Below, piece after piece: positions 54,480 through 63,363 of a stretch of 64,000 nt of DNA. The stretch is from Taibaiella chishuiensis (lineage in GTDB: Bacteria; Bacteroidota; Bacteroidia; Chitinophagales; Chitinophagaceae). A program made the translations under genes and the position numbers. The notes under the pieces were generated by a model. It had not been told where the DNA came from and searched no databases. It saw only the letters and a list, made by a program, of their open reading frames with translations. The stretch covers positions 744,001 to 808,000 of the forward strand of contig NZ_PYGD01000001.1 of NCBI RefSeq assembly GCF_003014535.1, written 5' to 3'. The number at the start of each line of letters is the position of its first letter. Positions within the stretch are counted from its first letter, which is position 1.

Positions 54480-55295
54480 CTATTGGCTTAGCGTTCTCCG
54501 GTATTCGCCTGTAAAGCGGGTTTCGTAGATATAGCGTTGTTCGTATACTTTTTTCGTAGTCCAGTCGCCCTGCTCATTAAACGTATACCCGAAAGTACGG
54601 ACTACATCTTCGCTATTGCCGGAGCGGTTCTCGTACTCCCGGACCAGGTTACCCCGGTTGTCATAAACCGAAGCCTTGCTCAGCTTGGGTTTGCGTTTGG
54701 TGGCCGTGTACAGTTCCTTTACCTTTTTATGGTTGTTTTCATCGGTGCTGTACTCATACAGCCACCGGCTCGGATACCGGCTACGGTTGGAACTGCGGGT
54801 TTTTGTAAGCAAACGGCCCTGGTCGTCATAGGTATAGTTTTCGTGTATTTCCACACGTTTATCCATTTTGTCGAAAAAAGGACTGTAACGCACCTCCAGC
54901 AGCAGGCCCCCGGCGTTATAGGTGTAATACTTCGTTTGGGTCAGGCTTCCCTGGACGTTATATTCGGTTTCTGTCTTTTTTTGACGTTTATCGTTATAGG
55001 TATATTCGATGCAGTTCGACAGCTTTGAGCCTGTTACCGTACTATATTGCTGCATCTCGACCGGTAGCCCGTCGGTGTTGTAAAGCGTTAACTGCGAAAG
55101 CTGCGTGCCATTATATTCGCGGGTCTGCAGGGGGCGGCCGTCCTGTTGTATCGTCAGGGTGGTGCCGGATTGTTGCAACCGGTGCGAAAAAAAGTTTTTG
55201 GGTGTCCAGTAGGTAACCTCGGATGTGGTTTGGGTTTGCGCCGCAGCCTGCAGGTAAGCGGGCAGCAGGCAAGCCAGCAGGTATAGGGTTTTCAT
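54480..55295 (-). CDS. Secreted YD-repeat-like protein (paralogue 1)
   Basis: 271 aa with signal peptide (LLACLLPAYLQAAA-Q). The mature chain is built of repeated strands reminiscent of RHS/YD repeats: CIEYTYNDKRQKKTETEY, KYYTYNAGGLLLEVRYS, ENYTYDDQGRLLTKTRS, FGYTFNEQGDWTTKKVYE. There are about seven to eight copies, too few for a closed RHS cocoon. No toxin domain is present. It lies 66 bp downstream of a clear paralogue (55362-56084), probably a tandem duplication. No T9SS tail is seen, so it is probably periplasmic or on the outer membrane by another route. Function unknown. Confidence 0.8.
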   Translation of the reverse strand: MKTLYLLACLLPAYLQAAAQTQTTSEVTYWTPKNFFSHRLQQSGTTLTIQQDGRPLQTREYNGTQLSQLTLYNTDGLPVEMQQYSTVTGSKLSNCIEYTYNDKRQKKTETEYNVQGSLTQTKYYTYNAGGLLLEVRYSPFFDKMDKRVEIHENYTYDDQGRLLTKTRSSNRSRYPSRWLYEYSTDENNHKKVKELYTATKRKPKLSKASVYDNRGNLVREYENRSGNSEDVVRTFGYTFNEQGDWTTKKVYEQRYIYETRFTGEYRRTLSQ

Positions 55296-55361
55296 AAGAT
55301 GATAACGTTAGCCGGTGCAGCGGTATTACGCCCGGTTCAGCAGGTGTTCGGCAGTGCTCAT

Positions 55362-56084
55362 TTATTCGAGTCTTATTTTACGGTATTCGGCTAGCTGTTT
55401 GGATTGCCTGATCGATTGTCCTTCGTACATCTTTATCGTGGACCAGCCCATATTGTCATACGTATACTCATACGTAAAAGTAGCCAGGCCACCGCCGTCC
55501 GGCTTCTTCCTGAGTTCTTCCATAACCAGGTCGCGTTCATTAAAGGTCGATCGCGATTGGAGTTTCCGCTTATTTTTTACGGTGTTATAACAGCTCTTTA
55601 CTTTATGCCCTTCGTCGTCGGTACTGTAGTCGAAGGTCAGGGTGCGGGTTTCCGGCAGGTCCGAAATGCGGGTCTCTGTTATTACCCGGCGTTGCTCGTC
55701 ATAGTCAAACATTTCCTTTACGTGGATGACCGTATTATGCTTATCGGTATAGCTGTAGCTTATGCTTCGGAGCAGTGCGGCCTCGTCATAGCTATAGTCA
55801 CGGGTTTGTTTATGTTCGCCTTTGTAGGTATAGGTGTTTTCGCTCAGCCGTTGCTTTTTCCCGTTATAAGTATAACGCTTCCTGGTGTCGAGCGTATTGC
55901 CGATATACTCTTCAATCTCGGTAACCAGGCTATCCTTGTCGGTTATTACGATTACATGACTGATCCTGTTCAGCTTGGAGGGCATGTTCCGTTCCGGCAT
56001 CCAGGTCGAAATTTCCGTTTTGGTCTGCGCGGCGGCAAGCAGGCTGCAGCCCAGGAAGAGGGCTAAGAAGGGCAAGAGTTTCAT
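55362..56084 (-). CDS. Secreted YD-repeat-like protein (paralogue 2)
   Basis: 240 aa with signal peptide (MKLLPFLALFLGCSLLAAA-Q). Shares layout with the downstream gene: TEISTWMPERNM parallels TSEVTYWTPKNF, then repeats RKRYTYNGKKQRLSENTY, DYSYDEAALLRSISYSY, MFDYDEQRRVITETRIS, FTYEYTYDNMGWSTIKMYEG. The two genes lie in the same direction and are likely cotranscribed. It lacks lipobox, T9SS tail and catalytic motifs. Small secreted YD-type proteins are known in many Bacteroidetes but their role is not established. Confidence 0.8.
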   Translation of the reverse strand: MKLLPFLALFLGCSLLAAAQTKTEISTWMPERNMPSKLNRISHVIVITDKDSLVTEIEEYIGNTLDTRKRYTYNGKKQRLSENTYTYKGEHKQTRDYSYDEAALLRSISYSYTDKHNTVIHVKEMFDYDEQRRVITETRISDLPETRTLTFDYSTDDEGHKVKSCYNTVKNKRKLQSRSTFNERDLVMEELRKKPDGGGLATFTYEYTYDNMGWSTIKMYEGQSIRQSKQLAEYRKIRLE

Positions 56085-56154
56085 TGTTTTTAGGATCGGT
56101 AGTTGGTTTTTATCCGGTATACAAGGGCCGCAGTTGGCGGAGCGTATATTACTT

Positions 56155-56805
56155 TTAAACGGTTGGTGACGCCGTGGTTAAGTCTCCCCGTTTCCTGTTG
56201 CCGAAATTGAAATATTTCTTGAATATCCAGGCTGTAAAACCGCCCAACAGTACGCCCAGTACAGCGCCGCAGCTTACATCGCCGGGATAGTGCACGCCTA
56301 CATAAACCTGGGCATAACAGATAAAGGCAGCCCAGAAAAAGAACAGCAGCCCCCATTTCCCGAAGTAAGGCTTCAGCGTGATATAGATAAAAGTAGCCAG
56401 GCCGAAATGGTTGACAGCATGCGAAGAGGTAAAACTGCCGCTGCTTGGGCAGCGGTCCAGCAACAGGCGTGCCATGCCCCGCAGGGCCTCTTCGTTACAA
56501 GGGCGCACCCTGCCGAAGTAGTTTTTGAAAAAGGTGCTGCTTACCTGGTCGGTAAGCACTACGGTAAGACCGGCTATAATAATGAAGGGCAGGGCTTTCC
56601 AACGGAATTTATAGATCACGTAGATAAACAGGAAAGCATACAGGGGATACCAGGTACGCTGGTCGCGCAATATGGGCATCAGGAAATCGCCGAATGCCCC
56701 GGTCCATACGGTATTGATTTTGAGAAAAACGGCAAAGTCCCATTCTTTCAGTACGGCAAGCAGACGCTCCCAGGCGCCGGGAGCGGGTGCGGTTTGTAGT
56801 AGCAT
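56155..56805 (-). CDS. PAP2 superfamily membrane phosphatase
   Basis: 216 aa with six hydrophobic segments. The three PAP2 motifs are present: KNYFGRVRPC (KxxxxxxRP), SGSFTSSHAV (PSGH-like, the Pro is replaced by Ser) and VYVGVHYPGDV (SRxxxxxHxxxD-like, with Gln replacing the Ser-Arg part). The family includes undecaprenyl-diphosphate phosphatases and lipid A phosphatases. The change of the canonical PSGH Pro to Ser-Phe-Thr-Ser is worth checking against the family. It is divergent from the LtaS-like gene, with only 74 bp between the chosen start codons. The start ATG at 56805 lies seven bases after a perfect -7 box. Confidence 0.85.
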   Translation of the reverse strand: MLLQTAPAPGAWERLLAVLKEWDFAVFLKINTVWTGAFGDFLMPILRDQRTWYPLYAFLFIYVIYKFRWKALPFIIIAGLTVVLTDQVSSTFFKNYFGRVRPCNEEALRGMARLLLDRCPSSGSFTSSHAVNHFGLATFIYITLKPYFGKWGLLFFFWAAFICYAQVYVGVHYPGDVSCGAVLGVLLGGFTAWIFKKYFNFGNRKRGDLTTASPTV

Positions 56806-56812
56806 AGGGGAT

Positions 56813-56820
56813 CAAAGTTA
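56813..56820 (-). promoter_or_regulatory. -7 box close to the PAP2 start codon
   Basis: TAACTTTG on the minus strand, ending seven bases before the ATG at 56805, which would give a message with almost no leader. No TTG at the usual distance. Confidence 0.4.
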
Positions 56821-56841
56821 CAATTGTGTGCAACGAAAGAC

Positions 56842-56849
56842 TATTTTTG
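56842..56849 (+). promoter_or_regulatory. -7 box of the LtaS-like gene
   Basis: TATTTTTG, a perfect TAnnTTTG, with TTG 15 bases upstream (56824-56826). The frame-opening GTG at 56826 overlaps that TTG, so translation must start downstream, most plausibly at the TTG at 56880. Confidence 0.5.
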
Positions 56850-56879
56850 CAAAATTATTTTAATGAAAAATTAATACAC

Positions 56880-58868
56880 TTGAGAAAACGTAGCGTTCCC
56901 GCACAGATCCAATGGCTTTTCCAGATCGGCATGTTGTTGCTGCTGATCATGACCGCCCTGAGGGTTGCTTTTTTGTTTGTATTCCCCGCGCCTTCGGGTG
57001 CAAGGCCCGTGCCTTATGCCCAATCGCTCTTCCTGGGCTTGCGTTACGACGCGCGTATGGTGGCGGTGGCCTGCCTGCTCCTGTTTGCAACCGGGCTTAT
57101 CCCGGCCTTGCAGCCTTTCCGTAAACCCAAGGGCAAAAAGGTGGCCCTGGCACTTTGGTTCATCGTCTTTCTTACGTTCCTGCTTTTCTATTGCGTCGAC
57201 TTTGCCAACTATGCCTACCTTACCGAGCGGCTTAACGGCGGTCTGCTCAATTATATGGCCGATGCCCGTACTTCGATGCAGATGATCTGGCAAACCTACC
57301 CGGTGCTCCGTATCGTGCTGATCATTATCGCCTCCATGTTCCTGATGATGTGGGTGGTTAAAAAACTTTATGCCCGTATCGCGGCCCGCCAGGCTGTGCT
57401 TACCGGGCCGCTCCGTATCGTCTACCCGGTCGGGTTCTTCCTGCTGCTGGCCTTCCTTATTTTTGGCCGCATCGGTCAGTACCCCCTGCGCTGGAGCGAT
57501 GCTTTTACCCTGGGCAACGATTATGCTTCCAATGTAGCGCTCAATCCTTTCCAGTCTTTCTTTAGCTCGCTGAAGTTCCGGAATGCCACGTACAACATAG
57601 CCAAAGTAAAAAAAGCTTATCCCGAGATGGCCTATTACCTGGGGGTAAACCGGCCCGATAGCAATACGCTCAACTATACCCGGGCCATACAACCGGCAAC
57701 GCCCGCAGCGAAGGCGCCCAATGTAGTGGTCGTGATCTGTGAGTCGTTTAGCGCCTACAAAAGCTCGATGGAGGACAACCCGCTCAATACAACGCCTTTC
57801 TTTGCTTCTTTATGTAAGGACGGCGTTTACTTTAGCCGTTGCTTTACGCCCAGTTATGGCACGGCACGCGGGGTATGGGCTACCATTACCGGCACGCCCG
57901 ACGTAGGCCTCACCAAGACCTCGAGCCGCAATCCCAACGCGGTAAACCAGCATACGGTAATGAACGATTTTAAAGGTTATGAAAAACATTATTTCATCGG
58001 CGGAAGCCTGAGCTGGGCCAATATCCGCGGCCTGCTTACCAATAACATCAAAGACCTGCGCCTGCATGAGCAGGATGATTATGATGCCGAAAAGATCGAT
58101 GTATGGGGCATCAGTGATAAGAACCTTTTCCTCGAAGCCAATAAAGCCCTGTCCAAACAAACAAAGCCCTTTATTGCCGTGATCCAGACGGCGGACAACC
58201 ACCGGCCTTATACCATACCCGAAGAAGATAAAAAGACCTTTAAGCTGCAGCAGGTATCGAAAGACAGCCTGAAACGGTATGGCTTCGAATCGTTGGACGA
58301 GTACAATGCCTTCCGGTATACCGACTTCTGCTACCAGCAGTTTATCGAGGCAGCCCGCAAGGAAGCTTACTTCAGCAATACCATTTTTATATTCGTAGGC
58401 GACCATGGTATCGGTGGCGATGCGGGCGGTATGCTGCCCCTGGTATGGACACAGGACCTGACGGCCATGCATGTACCCCTGCTCTTTTACGCCCCGGGTC
58501 TTATTGCCCCGGCACGCTACGGTATGAATGTATCGCAGGTCGATGTATTGCCTACCGCCGCCGGCCTGGCCGGGATACCGTATACCAATACCACGCTGGG
58601 CCGCGATATCCTCAATCCTGCATTTCTCAATAACCCGGCCCTGCATGCCTCGTTTATCTACAACCCCGACAAGCAAAGGATCGGCGTGGTTAAGGATTCA
58701 GTGTTTTACAGTTACGGTATAGAACAAAGGGTGGGCGAACAGGCGGCCAGTATGCTGAATAATGATAAGCTGAACCTGACGCCGGCACAGCGCGATTATT
58801 ATTACAACCTCACCGAGGCCTTCTACCAGACCTCGCGGTACATGCTGCTGAACAATAAAGCCAAATAA
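56880..58868 (+). CDS. LtaS/OpgB-like membrane phosphotransferase (alkaline phosphatase superfamily)
   Basis: About 662 aa if started at TTG 56880 (LRKRSVPAQIQWLFQIGMLL); an ATG follows at 56931 and the frame opens at GTG 56826 upstream of the promoter box. Five membrane helices occupy roughly residues 12-215. The extracytoplasmic sulfatase-like domain shows NVVVVICESFSAYKSSMEDN, the likely catalytic Thr in LNTTPFFASL, SGxS-like GGSLSWANIRG, DNHRPYTIP and GDHGIGGDAGG for metal binding. The family transfers phosphoglycerol or phosphoethanolamine to lipids or glycans; the acceptor here is unknown. Convergent with the ArnT-like gene, 22 bp apart. Confidence 0.85.
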   Translation: MRKRSVPAQIQWLFQIGMLLLLIMTALRVAFLFVFPAPSGARPVPYAQSLFLGLRYDARMVAVACLLLFATGLIPALQPFRKPKGKKVALALWFIVFLTFLLFYCVDFANYAYLTERLNGGLLNYMADARTSMQMIWQTYPVLRIVLIIIASMFLMMWVVKKLYARIAARQAVLTGPLRIVYPVGFFLLLAFLIFGRIGQYPLRWSDAFTLGNDYASNVALNPFQSFFSSLKFRNATYNIAKVKKAYPEMAYYLGVNRPDSNTLNYTRAIQPATPAAKAPNVVVVICESFSAYKSSMEDNPLNTTPFFASLCKDGVYFSRCFTPSYGTARGVWATITGTPDVGLTKTSSRNPNAVNQHTVMNDFKGYEKHYFIGGSLSWANIRGLLTNNIKDLRLHEQDDYDAEKIDVWGISDKNLFLEANKALSKQTKPFIAVIQTADNHRPYTIPEEDKKTFKLQQVSKDSLKRYGFESLDEYNAFRYTDFCYQQFIEAARKEAYFSNTIFIFVGDHGIGGDAGGMLPLVWTQDLTAMHVPLLFYAPGLIAPARYGMNVSQVDVLPTAAGLAGIPYTNTTLGRDILNPAFLNNPALHASFIYNPDKQRIGVVKDSVFYSYGIEQRVGEQAASMLNNDKLNLTPAQRDYYYNLTEAFYQTSRYMLLNNKAK

Positions 58869-58890
58869 CAGCCGGAGCCAGCCGTATGCG

Positions 58891-60567
58891 TCAGAAGGTA
58901 ACGTTCCTGTAAATGATATAGTAGCGGCTGGTTTCGCCGGCACGGGTAGCCGGGTTCAGAAAGGGCAGGGTAAGCATGGTAATGTGCATGCTCTCCCCCT
59001 GGTACGCTACCCGGAAACCATCTTTGGGCAAGCTGTCCATCAGCGGTGCATTAACCAGGCAATATGCGCCCATAGGCAATTGCAGGGGCGTGGCTATCGT
59101 GTTTACCGTATAATCGTTACTAAAAGAGAGACTCCGGTTCTCTTCAAACTGGCAGGTATAAAAGTCGCTCATGCGGATGCCTTCCTTTTTGAGCCAGGCC
59201 GAAACCGGTACGCTGGGCTGGTACTGTAACAGCGCCGGGTACAGGAACAGGTTGACGAGCAGGTTAAGCCCGGCTGCATTCAACGCGCATAACCGGAGCA
59301 AGGGCGCAGCGCCCCTGGTGCTGCGGTAGAGCAACACACAGGCGCTGAGGGCCGCCAGCAGGCAAATGCCCGCCTTAAGCTTATCGATCCCGGGGAAAGA
59401 GTAATACAACAACACAATCAGCAAAAGCCACAGCAGGATAAAGATAACCAGGTGCACGATCCATAAGCCCCGGGCCAGGCGGGGCAAGGTCGTAGCCACG
59501 GTATACAGCCATCGGCCGGTAATGATGGCCGCCAGCGGGAACACCACGAAAATATAGTGGGGCAGCTGTGCCTGGCTCGAAGCCAGTGCGCAATAACTGA
59601 TCACAAAACCCGCCGTGCTGATCGCCTCTTCATGATCCTGCAGCCGGAAGCGCCGGCGTACCAGGCCCCCTATGGCGCTGATCAGCGCCGGGATAAAAAA
59701 CAGGATCCAGGGCATAAAACTCCAGAGCATATTCTCAAACAGGAAGCTGAACGAACTGAACTCGTGCCAGGTGCTTTCGCCCGTGATGCGGCCGAAGCTC
59801 TGTGTCCAGAGGAAAAAGCGTACGCCTGATATACCGCGCTGCCCGTACATCATTTTTTCGGGGTGCAGGTCGAATTGCCGGTAAAGCCCTACCAGCACGG
59901 GTGTGAGCAGCAGGGCGATCAAAACCAGCATCAGCAGGTATTCCCAGCGAAACAGGTTGCGCCATTGCCTGCGCAACAGGAAATGCGGTACAAATGCAAA
60001 AACAGGTATCATAAGGGCTATAGGCCCCTTGGTCATTATACCGCCTGCTATAGCCAGGGTAGCCAGCAGGAAGTTATGCCATTTACCCGACTGGTACCAG
60101 GCTGCCAGTTGCCAGAGCGACAGGGTTACCCAGCCCATCAGCATGGTGTCGGTGCGTACATCGTGGTTGACGAGGAAGAGGGCCTGGCTGGTAGCCAGCA
60201 CCAGGGTGCTCATCCAGGCTATACTGCTGTTGTAATACATGCGGCAGAGCCGGTAGCAGCTGTACAGGGCTATAAGCGCAAAACAAAAGGAAGGTAAGCG
60301 GTAAGCGAAGGCCGATACGCCCAATAGCTTTATGGACAAGGCGCTCAGCCAGAAAAGCATCGGCGGCTTGTCGAGGTAGTCGGCGCCCGAGTCGTATACT
60401 TCGAGATAACTGCCTGTATGTGCCATGTCGCGGCTGATATTGGCATACTGCACCGCATCGACCTCCATAAGGGGGATACCCCAGCCACAGCCGTATACGA
60501 TAATTACCGGTAACAGCAGCAGCAGGTACTGCCGGTATTGAATAAGAAGCCGGGGCAGGTGCGTCAT
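58891..60567 (-). CDS. ArnT-like GT-C glycosyltransferase
   Basis: 558 aa. About twelve membrane helices. The first extracytoplasmic loop carries the hallmark acidic and DKPP motif: PLMEVDAVQYANISRDMAHT then DSGADYLDKPPMLFWLSALS. Later loops include NHDVRTDTMLMGWVTLSLWQ and GIMTKGPIALMIPV, typical of PMT/ArnT family members that move a sugar from a polyprenyl phosphate carrier to lipid A or protein. The acceptor is unknown. With DUF2723 and YfhO-like proteins it is one of three GT-C-like membrane proteins in the window, which fits an organism with extensive surface glycosylation, such as the O-glycosylation known in Bacteroidota. Confidence 0.85.
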   Translation of the reverse strand: MTHLPRLLIQYRQYLLLLLPVIIVYGCGWGIPLMEVDAVQYANISRDMAHTGSYLEVYDSGADYLDKPPMLFWLSALSIKLLGVSAFAYRLPSFCFALIALYSCYRLCRMYYNSSIAWMSTLVLATSQALFLVNHDVRTDTMLMGWVTLSLWQLAAWYQSGKWHNFLLATLAIAGGIMTKGPIALMIPVFAFVPHFLLRRQWRNLFRWEYLLMLVLIALLLTPVLVGLYRQFDLHPEKMMYGQRGISGVRFFLWTQSFGRITGESTWHEFSSFSFLFENMLWSFMPWILFFIPALISAIGGLVRRRFRLQDHEEAISTAGFVISYCALASSQAQLPHYIFVVFPLAAIITGRWLYTVATTLPRLARGLWIVHLVIFILLWLLLIVLLYYSFPGIDKLKAGICLLAALSACVLLYRSTRGAAPLLRLCALNAAGLNLLVNLFLYPALLQYQPSVPVSAWLKKEGIRMSDFYTCQFEENRSLSFSNDYTVNTIATPLQLPMGAYCLVNAPLMDSLPKDGFRVAYQGESMHITMLTLPFLNPATRAGETSRYYIIYRNVTF

Positions 60568-60612
60568 GCAACGTTCGTTTAAGGGGTAAAGCCGGGAGGC
60601 TTAAGCTTTTGG

Positions 60613-60620
60613 CAAACTTA
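60613..60620 (-). promoter_or_regulatory. -7 box of ArnT-like gene
   Basis: TAAGTTTG on the minus strand, perfect TAnnTTTG, 45 bases before the ATG at 60567. Confidence 0.45.
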
Positions 60621-60632
60621 GCATAAAACAGG

Positions 60633-60665
60633 TTGCGCCCCGCAGCTCGGAAGCCGGGGGGCGCA
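60633..60665 (-). terminator. Hairpin after DUF4476 gene
   Basis: An 8-bp GC-rich stem of TGCGCCCC with GGGGCGCA around a GC-rich loop, followed on the minus strand by TGTTTTATG. Weaker than the others. Confidence 0.45.
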
Positions 60666-60693
60666 GGTTAAACAAAAAGATAATAAACAAAGG

Positions 60694-61464
60694 TTAGCGG
60701 CCTTTCATAAAATCGTCGAACTCCTGCTGGCTGGAGGCCAGGGTAAATACGGTACCTACTTCCGATTTGAAGTTGGCCTTGTCGCTTACTTTAGCATAGG
60801 CCTGCTTTACAAAAGTCAGGCGGTTATCATCGAAGAAGATCCAGCCGGCAATACTGCTTACTTCAGCAGCGGTAACGCTGTTCTGTTCTATAAACTTACG
60901 CGCTTCGGCCAGTTTCTTACTATCGGCGTCGACCCTGTCCATGGCTGTTTTGAGGGTTTGCAGGCGACTGCTTACCTGCTCGCTGGGCGGCATGCCCAGG
61001 TCCGACCCCTGTTCTGCATTATCGGCGGTATAAGGCGCATCGTCGTTGTTGGCGTTACTGCCGATAGGCTGGTCGCGCCGCTGGTTGAAGGGCGGCCGGT
61101 TGTCGAGCGGGGGCAGGCTGCCTACCTCCTGCATCATAAAGCGGCGTTCGCGCACATCTACCACACAATCATAAGTCGATCCTTTATTGATCTTGACCCT
61201 GCCGCTGAACACCAGTTCGGCTTTGCCGCCACGGCCGTCGGCATAAGGCCTGAACCGGTAAATCTGCAGGTCCTGCCGTTTACGGGGTATATCGGCTATG
61301 GTAATGCTGCGTCCCGTTTTTTTAAAATCGCGGCCGTTAATCGTGAGCAACAGCGGAGTGCCATCGCTGAGGCGTATGCGCATCATGCTCCTGTCGCTGC
61401 GCTGGGCGCTGGCATTGCCCAGGAACAGGAAGAACGAAAGGATCAGAACCAGTATATTTTTCAT
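60694..61464 (-). CDS. DUF4476 domain secreted protein
   Basis: 256 aa. Signal peptide (LILSFFLFLGNASA-Q). Residues 25-110 form a beta-rich region (MMRIRLSDGTPLLLTINGRD, ADGRGGKAELVFSGRVKINK). A low-complexity linker with many Asn/Asp/Pro follows. The C-terminal about 95 residues match DUF4476, a helical domain with repeats ending in a Phe-Asp-Asp motif (VSSIAGWIFFDDNRLTFVKQ, then QAYAKVSDKANFKSEVGTVF). Function is unknown in the family. Single gene. Confidence 0.85.
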   Translation of the reverse strand: MKNILVLILSFFLFLGNASAQRSDRSMMRIRLSDGTPLLLTINGRDFKKTGRSITIADIPRKRQDLQIYRFRPYADGRGGKAELVFSGRVKINKGSTYDCVVDVRERRFMMQEVGSLPPLDNRPPFNQRRDQPIGSNANNDDAPYTADNAEQGSDLGMPPSEQVSSRLQTLKTAMDRVDADSKKLAEARKFIEQNSVTAAEVSSIAGWIFFDDNRLTFVKQAYAKVSDKANFKSEVGTVFTLASSQQEFDDFMKGR

Positions 61465-61541
61465 TGTCGTACTATTTGCGGTTAGACTGGTAAAATTACG
61501 GAAAGTTACACGGGGCAGCGGTTACTGCTTTCCTAACGAAA

Positions 61542-61572
61542 AAGCCCCCGGGCTATTATGGCCGGGGGGCTT
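61542..61572 (-). terminator. Terminator after DUF6029 gene
   Basis: A GC-rich stem (AAGCCCCCGG with CCGGGGGGCTT, one bulged G) followed on the minus strand by TTTCGTT. Confidence 0.7.
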
Positions 61573-61593
61573 AAATTCTTGTTATTGCAGCTG

Positions 61594-63189
61594 CTAGAAG
61601 CTTGAAGTCACATTGAAACGGAGACCGCTGAAGGCTGGTTCGTAACGGCATACACCACCGGTACAGTTAATACCTTCTACCTGTTTCACATAGGCAAGCG
61701 AGAAGCGGTGGGCTCCCTGGGTGTGGGCAATAAACACATTGTAATAGTGTTTGCTGCTTTCGCCGGATTTGGCCGGTTTCACGTTATACATATCGGAAAG
61801 GGCAAAAGACCATTTGGGGGCAATCGCGTATTCGAGCGCCAGGAAAGCCCAGCTACCGAAGTCTTGTTTGGTTTCCATATACTGCGCCTGTACTTTCAGC
61901 GAGTTTTTGGCGTTGAATTTGTAGGTAACCTCCGCAAACGGCGTCAGGGCCTTGATCATAGGCACACCGGGTTTGAACTGGTAGTAGTCCTGGTTGTAGT
62001 GCATATAGTGCACCCCTACATCGATCTGGGTATTCTGTACGCTACGGATATTGGCTTCGGCATATACCTCGCGGTACAGCTTTACATTATCCAGGGTATT
62101 GATGTGCGTATAGCTCAGGTTAAAGTCGTAGTTGTCGCTGGGCGATAAGAGAATGTTACCGTTAAAGGCCATTTCGCTCAGATCCTGCGAGGCTGGCGAA
62201 TAACGGGCAATAAGGCGTTGCGGGCGGATCTGCGCCACGATCGGCTGCCAGTTTACCATACCGTTCAGCAGGGTTTCGTTGGGCGAGGTCCGCATTACGA
62301 AGTTCTCGGTACGTTTACCGGTAAGGTTTACGGCTATACCTTTACGGGCATAGGTCAGGGTAGAGAAGAGGATATTACCGTCTTTATTGATCAGCTTGCC
62401 TTTGTAATCGTTGATGGCCTCGCGGGTTTTGTAGGCGCCTTCGATATACCAGGTAAAGTCGCCCGCCGAGAGGGTATTGTAGGCCGTAAAGGCATACATG
62501 TTGTATTTAGGGGTAAACTGGTCGGTAGCAGGCAGGGCTTTGATCGAGTTGTACACCGAGGTAAAGCTGCCGTTATCGAGGGTGCGGTTCAGCACGCCGA
62601 AGCCCGGGTTGAGCCGTACATTTTCACCAACACCGAAATCGCCTTCGGCATTGAAGCCTTTGATGATGGGGCTATAGCGTTCAAACACGTTTTTTTGCTG
62701 GCCGGTAAAGGCTTTGATCGTCAGGTGCTCTCCCAGCTGGTATTTCAGATGCAGACCTGCGAGGGCATTATCGATCAGCAGCCCCCTGTCCTCGTAAGCG
62801 CGGAACAGGATACCGCTACCGATCTGGTCGTAGATATAACCACCGGTAATGGTAAGGCCTTTAAACTCCTTGCTCAGGCTCCATGCGCCGATACCAAAAC
62901 CGGACATGGCCTGGTTCGGGTTTTTGAGATTGGAGTTATTAAAAACATCTACGCGCAAGAAGCCGGTAAACCCGTAATTGGAATAACGCAGTCCCAACCA
63001 GCCCTCGCCACCGCTCAGGAAGTTGTCATATAACTGGTTATCCGACGCCTTGATCGCGGTGTCGCGCTGAAAGAAATTGGCATTCAGCATGAGGTCGCCC
63101 GAGAGGGTGCCCATACCTTGTGCATGTACCTCAGCAGCTCCCCCAGCTAACAGTAATGCGGTAGAAAGATGTAAAAATTTCTTTTTCAT
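61594..63189 (-). CDS. DUF6029 family outer-membrane protein
   Basis: 531 aa with signal peptide (LSTALLLAGGAAEVHA-Q). The mature part is an all-beta chain of long amphipathic strands (GWLGLRYSNYGFTGFLRVDV, FTWYIEGAYKTREAINDYKG, TQIDVGVHYMHYNQDYYQFK, NSLKVQAQYMETKQDFGSWA) ending in an aromatic residue (GLRFNVTSSF), as for a large outer-membrane barrel. The name rests on overall resemblance to DUF6029 proteins of Bacteroidetes, which are often located near TlpA-like thioredoxins, as here (divergent at 63462). Its function is unknown. Cysteine pair CTGGVC near the C-terminus might be a substrate of the neighbour (inference). Confidence 0.75.
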   Translation of the reverse strand: MKKKFLHLSTALLLAGGAAEVHAQGMGTLSGDLMLNANFFQRDTAIKASDNQLYDNFLSGGEGWLGLRYSNYGFTGFLRVDVFNNSNLKNPNQAMSGFGIGAWSLSKEFKGLTITGGYIYDQIGSGILFRAYEDRGLLIDNALAGLHLKYQLGEHLTIKAFTGQQKNVFERYSPIIKGFNAEGDFGVGENVRLNPGFGVLNRTLDNGSFTSVYNSIKALPATDQFTPKYNMYAFTAYNTLSAGDFTWYIEGAYKTREAINDYKGKLINKDGNILFSTLTYARKGIAVNLTGKRTENFVMRTSPNETLLNGMVNWQPIVAQIRPQRLIARYSPASQDLSEMAFNGNILLSPSDNYDFNLSYTHINTLDNVKLYREVYAEANIRSVQNTQIDVGVHYMHYNQDYYQFKPGVPMIKALTPFAEVTYKFNAKNSLKVQAQYMETKQDFGSWAFLALEYAIAPKWSFALSDMYNVKPAKSGESSKHYYNVFIAHTQGAHRFSLAYVKQVEGINCTGGVCRYEPAFSGLRFNVTSSF

Positions 63190-63238
63190 GTTTTAAACTA
63201 AAGATGAATTTTTCATTCTCATGAAATGTAAAAATTGT

Positions 63239-63281
63239 GCTAAGGTAATTTTTTTCCATAAAAAAAGAAAAATACCTTAGC
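63239..63281. promoter_or_regulatory. Dyad with TACCTTAG arms between DUF6029 and TlpA genes
   Basis: GCTAAGGTA at 63239-63247 and TACCTTAGC at 63273-63281 form a 9-bp inverted repeat around a 25-base A/T-rich spacer that can itself pair. Each arm contains TACCTTAG, one base from TAnnTTTG. It could be a symmetrical operator or a terminator-like hairpin. Confidence 0.45.
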
Positions 63282-63363
63282 CAGCTAATGTGACCTGAAA
63301 TGCAAAAAAAAGTAAATCTTGTGTTAATCTGCAACTGGCGCAGTTATTAAGCCGGCAGAAGAT

